A stretch of 64,000 nucleotides of DNA from Streptomyces sp. NRRL F-6676 (GCF_000725625.1 NZ_JOHS01000015.1:83088-147087), one strand, 5' to 3'. Positions 44,534 to 53,458 are shown, counted from the first letter of the stretch. Notes: generated from the sequence alone by a model not told the origin. Made by a program: numbers and translations.

Positions 44534-45516
44534 GATGCCTCCGTGCCCGACATCGCGATCGGGCGGCTCTGGGCAGCGGTGAGCTGTGTCCAGGCCAGGG
44601 CGACGAGGTGTGCGTTGCTTCTGGCTCCGGCCACCTGCCGAAGCTGCGCGAGGTGGTCCTCCTGGGAGTCGCGCAGGTGCATCGGCACGCTGGCCGGGTG
44701 GGAGAGCTCTGCGACGGCTCGGATGAGGGCCAGGTCGTCGGAGGTGAAGTCGGGCGCGGCCATGGCGGTCTGCGGCCGTGGGAGATGTCCGCCGGCCAGG
44801 AGGGCGGCAGCTCGGCCAGCCGGGGTGGTTCCGCCGGCCCGGTAGCCGATCCCCTTCAGGTGCTCGCGCACGGTCGTCACGGACACCTTCAGTTCGGCGG
44901 CGATCTCCTGATTGGTATTCCCGGCGAGCAGGAGCCGGCCGGTGCGCAGCTGCGTCGGTGTGAGCGGCCGGGGGTTCAAAGGGAGCGCTGCTGTGTCCGG
45001 CGCCGGGGCCAGACGCCTCGCCGGTGAGATGGGGCGATTCACCGGGCGCAGCACGGGAAGGGAGGGGGCGGTCTCGGCAGCGATCAGGGCCTCGCGCAGC
45101 CGGGTCGCGGAGGTGGTGTCGGCCCCCGGGGTGACGACCCAGTGGACGTCCTTGCCTCCCGTGACCTCGCGCGGCGGTATGCCGATGACGGTGCCCCGGC
45201 GCAGGACCCGGACCCCGGGCGCCCAGCGGCCCGGCTCGGCTTCCCCGAGCGGCAGGAGGACCCACCAAACGCGGGTGACGTCGTTGGCCAGGACCGGCCC
45301 CGAACCGCTGCCGAGGCGCCGGAGGACGGGCATGGCGATGTCGGCCGGCATGCGGACGGCGTCGAAGTACCTCCCGCACGGGACCGGGACGGTCCGGGAC
45401 CGAGGAAGCCACGACCACTCCGGGTCGCCCTCGTTGGCCCACGTCCAGACGCCGTCGGCCGAGTCCGCCGGAACACGACCCGTACCGCAAGCGGGCTGCG
45501 TGGGTGACGCGGTCAT
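44530..45516 (-). CDS. LuxR-type HTH protein with primase-polymerase-like N-terminal domain
   Basis: A 328-residue protein. Residues 30-150 (VPCGRYFDAVRMPADIAM; GPVLANDVTRVWWVLLPLG; DVHWVVTPGADT) resemble the N-terminal domain annotated as bifunctional primase/polymerase-like in Streptomyces, also seen at 56237-56818. Residues 185-330 are a LuxR-like HTH (TPTQLRTGRLLLAGNTNQEI... VSVTTVREHLKGIGY) plus the helical domain shared with the gene at 40884. ATG 45516 is preferred (AAAGGCAGG upstream). Confidence 0.72.
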   Translation of the reverse strand: MTASPTQPACGTGRVPADSADGVWTWANEGDPEWSWLPRSRTVPVPCGRYFDAVRMPADIAMPVLRRLGSGSGPVLANDVTRVWWVLLPLGEAEPGRWAPGVRVLRRGTVIGIPPREVTGGKDVHWVVTPGADTTSATRLREALIAAETAPSLPVLRPVNRPISPARRLAPAPDTAALPLNPRPLTPTQLRTGRLLLAGNTNQEIAAELKVSVTTVREHLKGIGYRAGGTTPAGRAAALLAGGHLPRPQTAMAAPDFTSDDLALIRAVAELSHPASVPMHLRDSQEDHLAQLRQVAGARSNAHLVALAWTQLTAAQSRPIAMSGTEAS

Positions 45517-45647
45517 GGGGACCTGCCTTTCTTCATGGGTGTCGATCAAGTGCGGGGGCCCCGCGTGGGAAGGTGACGCTTCCGCTCCGCGGAACGATCA
45601 GCAGGGCTGCTCGGGGTCTGGCGCGCGCCCCGCGGCGGGAAGGGGCT

Positions 45648-46838
45648 TCACGGCCCAGACGGTCCGGACGGTTGGAGGACGATCCCCGCCCGCCGGTTGA
45701 GCCGGAACATGTCCCGCACATGCCAGCCGTCATTGCCGAGGGACGAGATCTCCTCCTCGGTCATTGCGCACTCGTACGGAGGGAGCTCCCCGTCGTGCTG
45801 ATCGGCGACGTCCGTGAGGATGTAGAGCCGGCCTCGCGGGGCCAGCCACCGCTGCACGTTCGGCAGCAGCCGGGATCGGTCGAAGAACGAGAAGGAGAGC
45901 CGACAGGAAACGATGTCGACGCTGCCCGGAAGTAGCAGGCCGGACGTCGCGTTGTTGTCGATGTCCCACAGCTCGTAGCGTGCGCGGCTCACTGCAGCGC
46001 AGGCCTGCTCCAGGGCGACCTGGGAGAAGTCCAAGCCGATCGCGTCCAGGCCCCAGGCCGCGAGCTGCCGTGTCCACTTCCCGGTGCCGCAGCCAAGATC
46101 GACCGCACTCATACCGCGGACCAGGGACAACCTGCTGTGGGCGGCCCGGCGTTCACCGTCGCCGATGAGCCGGGGTGCCACCCGCCCGGAGGCATAGAGG
46201 TGATTCCAGACCTCGGCCGTCAAGGACGGTACGGCCGTCCTGGTCATGCTGATCTCCTGAGTCTGCTGGGGGAGCGCGGCGTACGGGCCGGATACAGCGA
46301 TCGCGCAGACTGCACCGAGAAGGACGTCGTTTCCTGGGATTGCCCGCTCGCCGGAAGTCTGGGTCTGTGGCCTTCCGTCATCGGGAGTGTGGTTGGTGCC
46401 GCCAGGTGCCGCCGTGGCATTGGTCGCCGCGTGAGGCGACTGCTCTTCGGTAGCGAGGGGGTACGAGGCCGGTGCGATCGTTCCAGCGGGTGTGGCGGCG
46501 GCTTCGCCGGCGGTGATCACGACGACCAGCACCAGGCCGCCGATGACGGCTCCGACCCATAAGAGGGACAGGAGCGGCTCACGGTCCGAGGCAAGGCGCC
46601 GCCGAGCCCGAGGCCGGCGCTCGTACACCCACGCGGCGATGCCGACGGGCAGACGGAGTGTGGCGAGGTAGACGCCCGTGTGGAGGGCGTGCCGCAGCCA
46701 CCGCACCATCTTCACCGGCGGTCGGACGGGGACGGCCGACCCGGCCGCTGCCCGGCACGGCACGAGGACTTCCGCCGACAGCCGACGGGCGGGGACGGCG
46801 TCGTACGGCGCGTACGTCGGGGGGTTCAGGGCCTTCAC
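45648..46838 (-). CDS. class I SAM-dependent methyltransferase with in-frame N-terminal membrane extension
   Basis: The 199-residue methyltransferase itself is 45648-46247: SAVDLGCGTGKWTRQLAAWGL (SAM site), AIGLDFSQVALEQA, LYILTDVADQ. Its ATG 46247 has CAGGAG at ideal spacing. However the same frame stays open upstream to GTG 46838, which forms a GTGA overlap with the GH15 gene, and that 197-codon stretch encodes a believable single-helix membrane protein (RLPVGIAAWVYE; WVGAVIGGLVLVVVITAG). So either a 396-residue membrane-anchored methyltransferase is made, or two initiation sites give two forms. Substrate unknown. Confidence 0.75.
   Translation of the reverse strand: MKALNPPTYAPYDAVPARRLSAEVLVPCRAAAGSAVPVRPPVKMVRWLRHALHTGVYLATLRLPVGIAAWVYERRPRARRRLASDREPLLSLLWVGAVIGGLVLVVVITAGEAAATPAGTIAPASYPLATEEQSPHAATNATAAPGGTNHTPDDGRPQTQTSGERAIPGNDVLLGAVCAIAVSGPYAALPQQTQEISMTRTAVPSLTAEVWNHLYASGRVAPRLIGDGERRAAHSRLSLVRGMSAVDLGCGTGKWTRQLAAWGLDAIGLDFSQVALEQACAAVSRARYELWDIDNNATSGLLLPGSVDIVSCRLSFSFFDRSRLLPNVQRWLAPRGRLYILTDVADQHDGELPPYECAMTEEEISSLGNDGWHVRDMFRLNRRAGIVLQPSGPSGP
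46245..46258 (-). promoter_or_regulatory. internal ribosome site for the methyltransferase
   Basis: AGGAG (46258-46254) six bases before ATG 46247, inside the longer frame. It argues that the soluble methyltransferase is translated separately. Confidence 0.6.
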
Positions 46839-48706
46839 TGGACGGCCACCTCCGCCGAGGCCTGCTCTACTGCGGTGGGTGCGGCCGCCAGAGCCAGGAG
46901 CGCTGCGGTGTGCGAGAAGGCCTGCGGGAAGTTCCCGAGCTGCTGCTCGGCATGCGGGTCCCACTCCTCGGAGAGGAGTCCGACGTCGTTGCGGGCATGG
47001 AGCAGCGCGGCGGTGAGACTTTCAGCCTCGTCGGTTCGCCCGATGCGCCGGAGGCAGACGGTCTGCCAGCCCAGCCCGATCAGGAAGGTGCCCTCGTGTC
47101 CGGTCAGGCCGTCGACGCCCGGCCCGTCGTCGCTGGTGCGGTAGCGCAGCAGGTAGCCGCCCTTGATGGACAGATCCCGCTGGACCGCTTCGATGGTGCC
47201 GATGGCCCGCTTGTCGTCGGCGGGCAGGAAACCGGAGAGCAGGGCGTGCAGGACGGCGGCGTCCAGCTCGGTGGAGCCGTAGTACTGGGTGAAGGTGTTG
47301 CGCTGCGGGTCGTAGCCCTTCTCGCAGACATCCTGGTGGATCTCGTCGCGCAGCGCGCGCCAGTGCTCCAGCGGCCCGTCCATGTGGCCGGCCTCGGTGA
47401 ACCGGACGGCCCGGTCGAGGGCTGCCCAGGCCATGACCTTGGAGTGGACGAAGTGACGGCGCGGTCCGCGGACCTCCCAGATCCCCTCGTCCGGCTCCCG
47501 CCACAGCGTCTCCACGCACCGGACGAGCCCGGTGATGAGCGGTGCCACCGCCGGCGCCAGGTCCGGATAGTGCTGCTGCGCCTTGTACAGGGCGCAGACG
47601 ACCTCGCCGAACACGTCGAGTTGGAGCTGCCCCGCCGCACCGTTGCCGATCCGGACAGGACGGGAACCGGCGTGTCCGGGCAGCCAGCCGAGCTCCTCCT
47701 CGGTCAGGTCCCTCTCGCCACCGACCCCGTACATGATCTGCAGGTTGTCGAAGTCGTCACCGATGACGGTGGTGAGCCAGCCGATCCAGTCCTGCACCTC
47801 CTGCCGGTAGCCGAACTCGGCAAGGACTTCGGCGGCGAATGCGGAGTCGCGCAGCCAGCAGTACACGTAGGACCAGTTCCGGGTGCCGCCGATCTCCTCG
47901 GGCAGCGAGACGCTGGGGGCGGCCACCATGGCGCCGGTCGGCTCGTAGGTGAGCGCCTTGAGCACGATCAGCGAACGGATGACCTCGTCGCGGCGGGCGC
48001 CGGTGTGGGTGCAGCGCGAGGCCCAGGTGGTCCAGAAGTCCTTGGTCTGCCGCAGCAGGGCGGCGGGCGCGGGCAGCGGCGGCGGGGTGGTCTGGTCCGG
48101 CTGCCACGACAGAGTGAACGCCACCTGCTCGCCCTCGGACACGGCGAACTCGGAGAGCAGGTCATCGCCGCGCGCGCCGAGGTGGACGTCCGCGTCGAGC
48201 CACAACCTGCCTTCGTCCAGGCTGGCGCTCACCCGGCGCCCCCCGAAGACGAGTTGCGGCGTCGTGCGTCCGTAGCCCGTCCGCGCCCGCAGAACAGAGC
48301 GCACGGCGACGCAGCCGCTGACGCCTTGGACGATACGGACCAGCTGCGCCGCGTCGCCGGTGGTGGGCATGAAGTCGAGCACCTTGACGGTGCCAGCCTC
48401 GGTGATCCAGACGGACTCGAGGATGAGGGTGTCATCGAGGTAGCGCCGCCGGTCCGCCACGGGCGCAGCGCCGTCCGGGCCGATGGGGCCAATGCGCCAC
48501 AGCCCGTGCTCCTCGGTCCCCAGGATGCTGGTGAAGTGCGCCTTGGAGTCGAAGCGCGGCAGGCCCATCCACGAGATGCTGCCGTCCCGGTCGACCAGCG
48601 CGCCGGTGCGCATGTTGCCGAGGTAGGCATGGTCCTCGATCCGGCCCGCACGGCGTCTAGTCAGGGGGGTCTCGGCGGGCTTGCGGGGGGAGGGGACGAG
48701 GCTCAC
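46835..48706 (-). CDS. glycoside hydrolase family 15 (glucoamylase/trehalase-like)
   Basis: A 623-residue GH15 enzyme: N-terminal beta domain starting IEDHAYLGNMRTGALVDRDG, (alpha/alpha)6 barrel with GTRNWSYVYCWLRDSAF, general acid in DEGIWEVRG and general base in HEGTFLIG. Streptomyces and mycobacterial homologues are trehalases or alpha-glucosidases of this two-domain type without a signal peptide. It hydrolyses alpha-linked glucosides to glucose. GTG 48706 overlaps the DUF5999 stop, and its stop overlaps the next GTG. Confidence 0.92.
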   Translation of the reverse strand: MSLVPSPRKPAETPLTRRRAGRIEDHAYLGNMRTGALVDRDGSISWMGLPRFDSKAHFTSILGTEEHGLWRIGPIGPDGAAPVADRRRYLDDTLILESVWITEAGTVKVLDFMPTTGDAAQLVRIVQGVSGCVAVRSVLRARTGYGRTTPQLVFGGRRVSASLDEGRLWLDADVHLGARGDDLLSEFAVSEGEQVAFTLSWQPDQTTPPPLPAPAALLRQTKDFWTTWASRCTHTGARRDEVIRSLIVLKALTYEPTGAMVAAPSVSLPEEIGGTRNWSYVYCWLRDSAFAAEVLAEFGYRQEVQDWIGWLTTVIGDDFDNLQIMYGVGGERDLTEEELGWLPGHAGSRPVRIGNGAAGQLQLDVFGEVVCALYKAQQHYPDLAPAVAPLITGLVRCVETLWREPDEGIWEVRGPRRHFVHSKVMAWAALDRAVRFTEAGHMDGPLEHWRALRDEIHQDVCEKGYDPQRNTFTQYYGSTELDAAVLHALLSGFLPADDKRAIGTIEAVQRDLSIKGGYLLRYRTSDDGPGVDGLTGHEGTFLIGLGWQTVCLRRIGRTDEAESLTAALLHARNDVGLLSEEWDPHAEQQLGNFPQAFSHTAALLALAAAPTAVEQASAEVAVQ

Positions 48707-48903
48707 GCGGCCACCGCCTTGGCGGGCATGGCGCGGTGCGGGGCGACGACCTGCCCGTCAGGGAGGAGCTCACCGGTGTCCTCGAAGAGCAGGACGCCGT
48801 TGCACAGCAGGCTCCAGCCCTGTTCGGGGTGGTGCGCCCGCAGGCGCGCGGCCTCGCGGTCAGCGGCCTCGGCGCCGGGGCAGCGCGGCTCGTCGATACA
48901 CAT
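48703..48903 (-). CDS. DUF5999 family small protein
   Basis: A 66-residue Streptomyces small protein: MCIDEPRCPGAEAADREAAR, GWSLLCNGVLLFEDTG, GQVVAPHR. Three cysteines. A related domain is fused to DUF6415 at 52883-53458. Function unknown; usually near regulatory and natural-product genes. Confidence 0.85.
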   Translation of the reverse strand: MCIDEPRCPGAEAADREAARLRAHHPEQGWSLLCNGVLLFEDTGELLPDGQVVAPHRAMPAKAVAA

Positions 48904-48917
48904 GACAGTTCCTTGGG

Positions 48918-49868
48918 TTACGGGGTAGTGGTGATGGCGGCGTAGGCGTGGGAGTAGTCACCCGGGGGCAAGCGGTGGCTCTGCTCCGTCGAGGGGCCGA
49001 TGCCGGGCGGAAGTTTCTGGTCCCGGCGCCACAGGCCGGTCGGCAGGATGCCGGGCGGGAGAATGGTCCACGCTCCGAGCAGCGACTGGATCTGCTGCAG
49101 CGTCCTCGGCCGGTAGAGGATGCCCGCGTCCGCGTAGTGGCCGACGAGCGCCGCCATCATCCCGGGAGCCACGTCGGTGGTCGCGTGGGTCACCGAGATG
49201 GCGCTGCCAGCTGGCAGTTGCTCGCGCAGCGCCTGCATCATCTCGGCAGCGTCGGCGTCGTCCATCCACGGCAGCAGGTCGTGCGCGAGGGCGGCGACAG
49301 GCCGGTCGAAGTCGAGAACCTGGCAGGCGTCCGACGTGAGCACGTTGGTCACGTCCCGGGCGTCGGCGTGCAGGTGCCGGGTGCCGGGCTCTTCGGCCAG
49401 GCTGACGTTGGCGTGACCCGCTACGCGGGGATCGTTGTCCACGTAGACGACCCGGGGCTTGTCGTGGAATGCACGCGCGACGTCGTAGGTGTGGGCCGGC
49501 CAGGGGAATCGGCTCTCCCGGGACTGCGGCGTGGACGGCAGGCCGTACGAGGGCAGACCGCATCCCAGCTCGATGAACTGCCCGATCCGCAGGTCGCGCG
49601 CGAGGACGGTTACGGCACGGGGCCGGAACTCGCCGCTGATCTGCACCATGGCCCGCAGTGGCGGGGCGACGGCCAGGAGCCGCTGGGTGAACTCCAGGTC
49701 GACCTCGTAGTTGTCGGTCCCGCCCATGAGGTAGTCGGTGACCCGGGCGATGGCGGGGCGCTGGGTCCAGTCGTCGTTGCCGTACGGGCCAGCGGGCCCC
49801 CCGGGCAGCGGGCGGCACAGCCTCAGGTGCGGGGAACCGGCCTCGTGGTCGGAATCATGCGGGGGCAT
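48918..49868 (-). CDS. SAM-dependent methyltransferase, DUF574/PF04672 type
   Basis: A 316-residue protein of the actinobacterial SAM methyltransferase family: ARVTDYLMGGTDNYEVD, FIELGCGLPS, VVYVDNDPRVAGHA, and LHADARDVTNVL. Streptomyces genomes carry many copies, often next to regulator genes; substrates are unknown. ATG 49868 with AGGAG upstream begins inside the preceding DUF6302 gene (14-bp overlap). Confidence 0.9.
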   Translation of the reverse strand: MPPHDSDHEAGSPHLRLCRPLPGGPAGPYGNDDWTQRPAIARVTDYLMGGTDNYEVDLEFTQRLLAVAPPLRAMVQISGEFRPRAVTVLARDLRIGQFIELGCGLPSYGLPSTPQSRESRFPWPAHTYDVARAFHDKPRVVYVDNDPRVAGHANVSLAEEPGTRHLHADARDVTNVLTSDACQVLDFDRPVAALAHDLLPWMDDADAAEMMQALREQLPAGSAISVTHATTDVAPGMMAALVGHYADAGILYRPRTLQQIQSLLGAWTILPPGILPTGLWRRDQKLPPGIGPSTEQSHRLPPGDYSHAYAAITTTP

Positions 49869-50271
49869 CGGGCATCTCCTGTACGTACGGGAAGCGGGAG
49901 AGGAAGGCGTTGATCGCCGTCTCGCTGTAGCCGTAGAACCGGCCGCGCGCCCTGTCGCCCTCTTGCGGAGGTTCGGCGCCCCAGATGACGTTGTGGCACA
50001 CCTCGAGATCGCGGGACCAGCGGATCCGTGTCCCGGGAAAGCCCGGCTGGCGCCTGATGCGGAGCCAGACCTGCAGGGTGGTGCTCCAGGTCGCGGCCGG
50101 GTAGTAGCCGCCCCGGCGCCGACCGCCGACCGGAACGAGAAGCAAAGGGGAGCCCCATGTCTGGACGGCGATTCCCTCATCGGCCAGGGCGGGATTGTCC
50201 AGGATTGAACGGAACTCCTGGTAGTCACTGGCCCGCGCTGCGGGAAGAAGGCGCACAAGCACGCTGCTCAT
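49855..50271 (-). CDS. DUF6302-like small protein, copy 2
   Basis: A 138-residue protein with LLLVPVGGRRRGGYYPAATW, RQPGFPGTRIRW, and HNVIWGAEPPQEGDRARGRF, the same module as 26098-26814 and 52503-52886 but without a membrane helix. ATGA overlap with the gene upstream. Function unknown. Confidence 0.75.
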   Translation of the reverse strand: MSSVLVRLLPAARASDYQEFRSILDNPALADEGIAVQTWGSPLLLVPVGGRRRGGYYPAATWSTTLQVWLRIRRQPGFPGTRIRWSRDLEVCHNVIWGAEPPQEGDRARGRFYGYSETAINAFLSRFPYVQEMPDAPA

Positions 50272-51005
50272 CCCTCTTCCTGGTTGCAGGGGACAGCGTT
50301 GAGGTAGAGCTCCGGATCGGAAAGATCGACCGGGGTCATGCCACGAAGGCGCCGCACCAGATGCCGGGCGAGCATGAAGCGCGGATCAACGATGCTCTCG
50401 GGTTGCTCCTCCTCGCCGAACGGGTCCAGCTCGCACACCGCTCCCTTGAAGACCTCGATCCCACCGGCAGGCGACGGACGGTAGACGGTGCCCTCGACGG
50501 CGACGAGCTCCGCCTTACGGACGAAGAAGGCCCCGTACCCGAAACGGCGCATCCGCTTGCAGTCGCGAGCGGCGTACGGCGCGTGGAAGGCGCACACCGG
50601 GGGCTCGGTCGTTCTGATCTCCGGCCATCGCGGGTGGACGGGATCCTGGGCCGTGCCGGTGGCCTTGGGCACGAGCCACAGCACGCCAGTCGCGGTTCTG
50701 GTCGCCGGGCCCATCCCGACCTGGCACAGCAGCCGGTGCGGACTCTGCATAGCGAGGCGCTGTTTGACCGGGTTGACGTCAGCGTAGAGGTAACGGCCGG
50801 TTTCCGGGCCGATGACCTGTGGCCACAGAAAGCCTTCGGGGTCGCGGTCTGCCGGGCCGGCACCGTCGTAGGTGAGGCCGTCCCGGCTCATACGGAGCCT
50901 GGGGGCGTGGATCCGCTGGTCGGACCGCATCACGATCCCGGGCTCCGGCCGAGGTCGGGACACCGGGCAGCGGGAGGCTTCGGCGTTCAGCAGCATCGCG
51001 GTCAT
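50268..51005 (-). CDS. hypothetical protein (245 aa)
   Basis: No family recognised. A well-formed coding frame coupled on both sides by ATGA overlaps, with scattered Cys/His and aromatic residues (RLLCQVGMGPATRTATGVLW; PVCAFHAPYAARDCKRMRRF) that might form a metal site. Its N-terminus (AEASRCPVSRPRPEPG) is basic. Part of the leftward operon headed by the XRE/DUF5753 regulator. Confidence 0.7.
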   Translation of the reverse strand: MTAMLLNAEASRCPVSRPRPEPGIVMRSDQRIHAPRLRMSRDGLTYDGAGPADRDPEGFLWPQVIGPETGRYLYADVNPVKQRLAMQSPHRLLCQVGMGPATRTATGVLWLVPKATGTAQDPVHPRWPEIRTTEPPVCAFHAPYAARDCKRMRRFGYGAFFVRKAELVAVEGTVYRPSPAGGIEVFKGAVCELDPFGEEEQPESIVDPRFMLARHLVRRLRGMTPVDLSDPELYLNAVPCNQEEG

Positions 51006-51226
51006 GGCGTGCGGCCTCCAGGCGAGGCAAGGCAGGCGCAGGCGGGGGCGGTCCTGCCCGCACCCCTGCGCCCGGAGCGCCGGATCTCGGAGCCGTCGCT
51101 GTCGTCGTGACGTGGGGTACGGACACGCCGTATGAAGGCCTCCTCATCGAGGACGAGAAGCCGGGCCATGGGCACGTCAGGCGGCGCGACGCCGAGCAGG
51201 AGGGTGAGCAGGCGGGCGAGGATCAC
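51002..51226 (-). CDS. small hypothetical protein (74 aa)
   Basis: Starts with a hydrophobic stretch (MILARLLTLLLGVAPPDV) followed by a charged region (EEAFIRRVRTPRHDDSDG) and two closely spaced Cys near the end. GTG 51226 overlaps the regulator stop and its stop overlaps the next ATG. Family not recognised; the coupling is the main evidence that it is real. Confidence 0.6.
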   Translation of the reverse strand: MILARLLTLLLGVAPPDVPMARLLVLDEEAFIRRVRTPRHDDSDGSEIRRSGRRGAGRTAPACACLASPGGRTP

Positions 51227-52143
51227 GAGGTGGCCCTCCGCTGCATGGCGTCGGCCGCGCGCACGAGCCGGTCGTAGGTCTCCTCACGACTGCACGCGGC
51301 GGCGACGGCCTCCCTCAGCCCGGCGCTTATGGTCCGGGCTGCGCCGGAGCCGGTCTCGTAGGTGGGGAAGAGGCCGATGCTCGTCACCAGGCGGTGCCCG
51401 TGGAGCGTCACCTCCGCGTACGAGCCGACCGTGTGGACGAAAAGGACCGGGCTCATCGGCAGGATGCGGACGACCAGGCCCCGGACGCCGGATTCCTCCC
51501 GGCTCACGAGGTCGGCCAGATGCCGAAGCTGGCCGGCCACCGCCTCGGACTGGCTGCCTCCCCTGGTCAGCACGGTCTCGTCCAGCAGCACCGTGCGCCG
51601 CTGGCCCGCGGCCCACGGGACCCTGTGCACCCATGACGGCAGTCCGAGCACGGGCTCATCGGGGGTGGCACAGACATCGGGGGCCAGCACGATCTGCTGG
51701 TACGCCGGAGTGCGCAGGCCGGCCGGGACCGCCATGCAGAACTGGGTCACCTCGCTCGCTGTCCGCATCACCGCGATGTAGCGGGCCGTCGCCTTGTGGT
51801 CGGCCACATCCGCCCAGAAGTCGTGCGGAGCCCGCCGGGCGAGGCCCTCTTCGTCGCGCTGGTCGCGGCTGTAGCTCTGCGGCGGCATGTGCAGCATCAG
51901 GAAGGCGGCGTGCTTCCCCACCACTCCGTAGCGCGTCAGCAGCGTCTGCAGCGCGTCCTTCCGGATGGGGGACTCAGCACGCTCCCACCGGCTGACGGCG
52001 GAGGCCGACCCCCCTACGGCGCGGGCCGCGTCCTCGAGCGTGGTGCCTCTCGCTTCACGCAGGCACCGCAGGTAGAGGCCCGTCACAATCCGGGCGGGCG
52101 CCTGCGGCACCTCAGTGGGTGATGCGGGAACGGCATGAAGCAT
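51223..52143 (-). CDS. XRE-family regulator with DUF5753 domain
   Basis: A 306-residue regulator: HTH LREARGTTLEDAARAVGGSA...SRWERAESPIRKDAL (residues 28-65) and a DUF5753 effector domain (AAFLMLHM; FCMAVPAGLRTPAYQQIVLA; TVLLDETVLTRGG; GSYAEVTLHG). This is the WhiJ-like plan common in Streptomyces development loci. It heads a leftward coupled operon. Confidence 0.92.
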   Translation of the reverse strand: MLHAVPASPTEVPQAPARIVTGLYLRCLREARGTTLEDAARAVGGSASAVSRWERAESPIRKDALQTLLTRYGVVGKHAAFLMLHMPPQSYSRDQRDEEGLARRAPHDFWADVADHKATARYIAVMRTASEVTQFCMAVPAGLRTPAYQQIVLAPDVCATPDEPVLGLPSWVHRVPWAAGQRRTVLLDETVLTRGGSQSEAVAGQLRHLADLVSREESGVRGLVVRILPMSPVLFVHTVGSYAEVTLHGHRLVTSIGLFPTYETGSGAARTISAGLREAVAAACSREETYDRLVRAADAMQRRATS

Positions 52144-52176
52144 GGAGGTGGGTCCTTGTGTCGTCGTTCGGTTGAG

Positions 52177-52356
52177 TCAGGACAGGTCGCGCGGCGGGGA
52201 CGGACTGTGGTGATCAGGGCGCTCGTGCGTTCGCGTCGAGGGCTTGTGGTCCGGCCGAGGCGGCCAAGGCCGGCCGGTTCGCGCTCCGAAGTGGATGAGG
52301 AGGCCCATGGCCGTCACGATGAGAACGGTGATGATCACACCGGGGGTGGTCACCAC
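52177..52356 (-). CDS. possible small single-helix membrane protein
   Basis: A GTG at 52356 opens 59 codons with one transmembrane helix (VVTTPGVIITVLIVTAMGLL) and a Pro/His/Arg-rich tail. The ribosome site is weak; an ATG at 52443 is possible. Family unknown. Confidence 0.45.
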   Translation of the reverse strand: MVTTPGVIITVLIVTAMGLLIHFGARTGRPWPPRPDHKPSTRTHERPDHHSPSPPRDLS

Positions 52357-52502
52357 GGCGTCGGCCCGGATCCGGCATAGCTGATGGTGACCATCGCCAG
52401 GACGAAGACCGCGATGCGGACCTGAAGACGGCTCGGTCGCCATGTCCGTGATCGCTTTACCGACGGCGGTTCAGGCATGGCACGCCTGCCGTTGGTACGC
52501 GG

Positions 52503-52886
52503 TCAACGGCCGGGCCTGGGGCTGTGCTGAAGACCGAAGAACCGGCGTCGGGCATCGGGGGTCAGGTCCTTGGGTACCGGCTCGCCCCATACGACGTCCG
52601 TCCCTATCGCTGCGACGCTGTGGAATCCGGGGCGTCCGTGAAGCTCGCGCGCGGCGAGTTCCGCGCAGCCGGCGAAGACCATGTCCATGCGACCGCCGCG
52701 GCGTCCCCTGCCGGCCGGGACCGCGAGGAGGGGGAGCCGGTACAGGGCCACCGCTACTGCGTCACGCAGAAGCTCGATGTGGACGAGCCGCGCGGCCCAG
52801 TACTCGAAGTCGCACGCCTCCTCGGGGGCAAGGATGTGGACTCCCAGGTCCTGCCGAGCGGGAGAAGTCAGGTACGTGGAGATCAC
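52503..52886 (-). CDS. DUF6302-like small protein, copy 3
   Basis: A 127-residue protein: LLAVPAGRGRRGGRMDMVF, GRPGFHSVAAIG, and VVWGEPVPKDLTPDARRRFF. GTG 52886 overlaps the upstream stop (GTGA). The module matches the copies at 26098 and 49855. Function unknown. Confidence 0.75.
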   Translation of the reverse strand: MISTYLTSPARQDLGVHILAPEEACDFEYWAARLVHIELLRDAVAVALYRLPLLAVPAGRGRRGGRMDMVFAGCAELAARELHGRPGFHSVAAIGTDVVWGEPVPKDLTPDARRRFFGLQHSPRPGR

Positions 52887-53458
52887 GACGTCACCGCCTT
52901 CGGTCCGCTTGCGACCAGAGGCAGAGGCCGCCGCGGGTCGACGACCTTGCCGGACGGGAGGAGACATCCGGTGTCGTCGAAGACGAGGACACCGTTGCAC
53001 AGCTCACTGCACCCGATCTCGGAGTGGCGAACACGTACCTGCGCGGCCTGGAAGTCACGGTTCTCAACGGAGGGACATTCGGGCTGGTGACCGCACACCG
53101 CGCCGGCGTTGGTCAGCTCGGTGATGACCAGGTTCACGGCTTCGGCCAGCTGTCGCAGATGAACGCGAGCCTGAACGTGCCCCGTCGGCACGTCGATGTC
53201 CGCAAGCAGCCGGGCTGCCTTGAACGCCTTCTCGATGGCCGGACGTGGCGGCTCGGGCGTGGCATGACCGAGTTCCATGAGGTGACCGCGCAGACGGAGG
53301 ACTACGTCGTCGATGTCTTGGTCGCTGTCGAGGATGGGTGCGTTCTCGTCGAGCACCAGGGCCAGGGTCTCCCTGACGGGAGCTGCAAAAGAGCGGGAGC
53401 TGCCAACTACCTCAGCGGACCTGCGGCGAATGGTGACCCGTGACAGACGGAGATTCAC
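52883..53458 (-). CDS. DUF6415-DUF5999 fusion protein
   Basis: A 191-residue protein. Residues about 30-120 (DIDDVVLRLRGHLMELGHA; VHLRQLAEAVNLVITEL) have the DUF6415 pattern reported near natural-product genes. Residues 120-191 (CGHQPECPSVENRDFQAAQV; LCNGVLVFDDTGCLLPSGKV) match DUF5999, which stands alone at 48703. The fusion suggests the two families work together. GTG and stop overlap both neighbours. Confidence 0.8.
   Translation of the reverse strand: MNLRLSRVTIRRRSAEVVGSSRSFAAPVRETLALVLDENAPILDSDQDIDDVVLRLRGHLMELGHATPEPPRPAIEKAFKAARLLADIDVPTGHVQARVHLRQLAEAVNLVITELTNAGAVCGHQPECPSVENRDFQAAQVRVRHSEIGCSELCNGVLVFDDTGCLLPSGKVVDPRRPLPLVASGPKAVTS

Noticed and set aside
42995..45490. An 831-codon version of the XRE-type gene
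   Set aside because: The extra N-terminal part overlaps the LuxR-type gene in another frame and has no protein-like composition; ATG 44533 overlaps the upstream stop as expected for this operon.
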